DNA of 64,000 nt from CAVXEF01 sp963827315 (GTDB lineage: Bacteria > Planctomycetota > Phycisphaerae > Sedimentisphaerales > Anaerobacaceae): positions 1 through 64,000 of the forward strand of contig CAWHAL010000001.1 of NCBI GenBank assembly GCA_963827315.1. Direction: 5' to 3'. Positions 63,654 to 64,000 of this stretch are shown piece by piece (the first letter of the stretch is position 1; the number at the start of each line of letters is the position of its first letter). Below the pieces are notes generated by a model, which made no database searches, was not told the DNA's origin, and was given only the letters and a program-made list of their open reading frames with translations. The position numbers and the translations under genes are program-made.

Positions 63654-64000
63654 TTGGCGGACATATTGGACAAGATAATTGCTGATAAAACTGCTGAAGT
63701 AAGCTATCGCAAATCTCAGATGAGCCTCGAACAGCTCGAGAAGCGAATACGCTCGATGCACAAGTGCCGCAACTTCTACAAAGCAGTTACAAAACGCAAT
63801 GCCCGCGGGATAAACGTCATTGCTGAGGTCAAAAAGGCATCTCCCTCAGCTGGTGTTATCTGCGAAGATTTCGACCCTGTAGCGATTGCGCAAACTTATC
63901 AGAAATGCGGCGCCGATGCCATCAGCGTTCTTACCGACGAGAAATACTTTCAGGGCAGGCTCGAATACATTGAACAAATCAAAGATGCAGTGGACCTGCC
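63654..64000 (+). CDS. trpC: Indole-3-glycerol phosphate synthase, 5' part; runs off the window
   Basis: Begins at the TTG at 63654: ADILDKIIADKTAEVSYRKS, then NVIAEVKKASPSAGVICEDF (catalytic Lys) and CGADAISVLTDEKYFQGRLE. It closes the indole ring in tryptophan synthesis. The first ~115 codons are present; the rest lies outside. Confidence 0.92.
   Translation, partial: MADILDKIIADKTAEVSYRKSQMSLEQLEKRIRSMHKCRNFYKAVTKRNARGINVIAEVKKASPSAGVICEDFDPVAIAQTYQKCGADAISVLTDEKYFQGRLEYIEQIKDAVDL

Overview
The window looks like a chromosome segment of an uncultured, probably anaerobic planctomycete of the Phycisphaerae type. The evidence is a stand-alone 16S rRNA gene with its own promoter and terminator and no 23S beside it, planctomycete-leaning but divergent 16S probe sites, a PEP-CTERM protein, a large secreted protein ending in a dockerin-like EF-hand repeat, and several families of short dispersed palindromes. 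Clear sigma70-like promoters (TTGACN, 16-18 nt, TATAAT-like) can be read in front of several genes.

Layout. 0.0-8.5 kb: housekeeping genes (pilB and a broken pilT, broken cinA, a zinc alcohol dehydrogenase, a YchF-like GTPase, a fumarase beta subunit, a siroheme-synthase-like dehydrogenase, rplU, a class IV aminotransferase). 8.5-16.2 kb: a secreted VWA/dockerin protein, two tiny lipoproteins, small DUF proteins, an acyltransferase and a methyltransferase. 16.2-18.1 kb: the 16S unit on the minus strand. 19.0-28.0 kb: a PEP-CTERM protein, a FlgI-like/HEAT lipoprotein, smc (one frameshift), a zinc-ribbon membrane protein and an M16 peptidase pair. 28.0-36.3 kb: an accessory, repeat-rich region. 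It holds a three-gene operon with a DUF4145/HEPN-like protein, a retropepsin-like protease pair, and a three-gene operon ending in a degenerate BY-kinase-like membrane protein. The last operon lies between two ~148 bp inverted repeats made of phased A-tracts. A PadR regulator and a tandem array of 84 bp palindrome-bearing units follow. 36.3-64 kb: an RDD protein and an S1C/TPR protease that share a zinc-finger tail, accA, tyrA, a PurS-PurL fusion, a restriction-like nuclease inserted between purL and purQ, a four-gene NuoE/NuoF/NuoG::NfnA/NfnB redox operon, DUF1015 and an aminotransferase, an HtrA protease, asd, truA, a glycosyltransferase, a kinase-like protein, YjbQ, smpB, DUF1844 and the start of trpC.

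The most striking system is the redox operon at 46.8-53.2 kb. A NADH-dehydrogenase-like module (NuoE, NuoF, NuoG) is physically fused through NuoG to the NfnA subunit of the ferredoxin:NADP+ transhydrogenase and is followed by NfnB. This suggests one complex linking NADH, ferredoxin and NADPH pools. The second is the inverted-repeat-bounded operon at 33.1-34.5 kb, for which I know no counterpart.

Four frame breaks (two in pilT, one each in cinA and smc) lie in conserved genes, at least two of them at G-runs. They look more like uncorrected sequence indels than real gene decay. No tRNA, CRISPR array, transposase or integrase was recognised.
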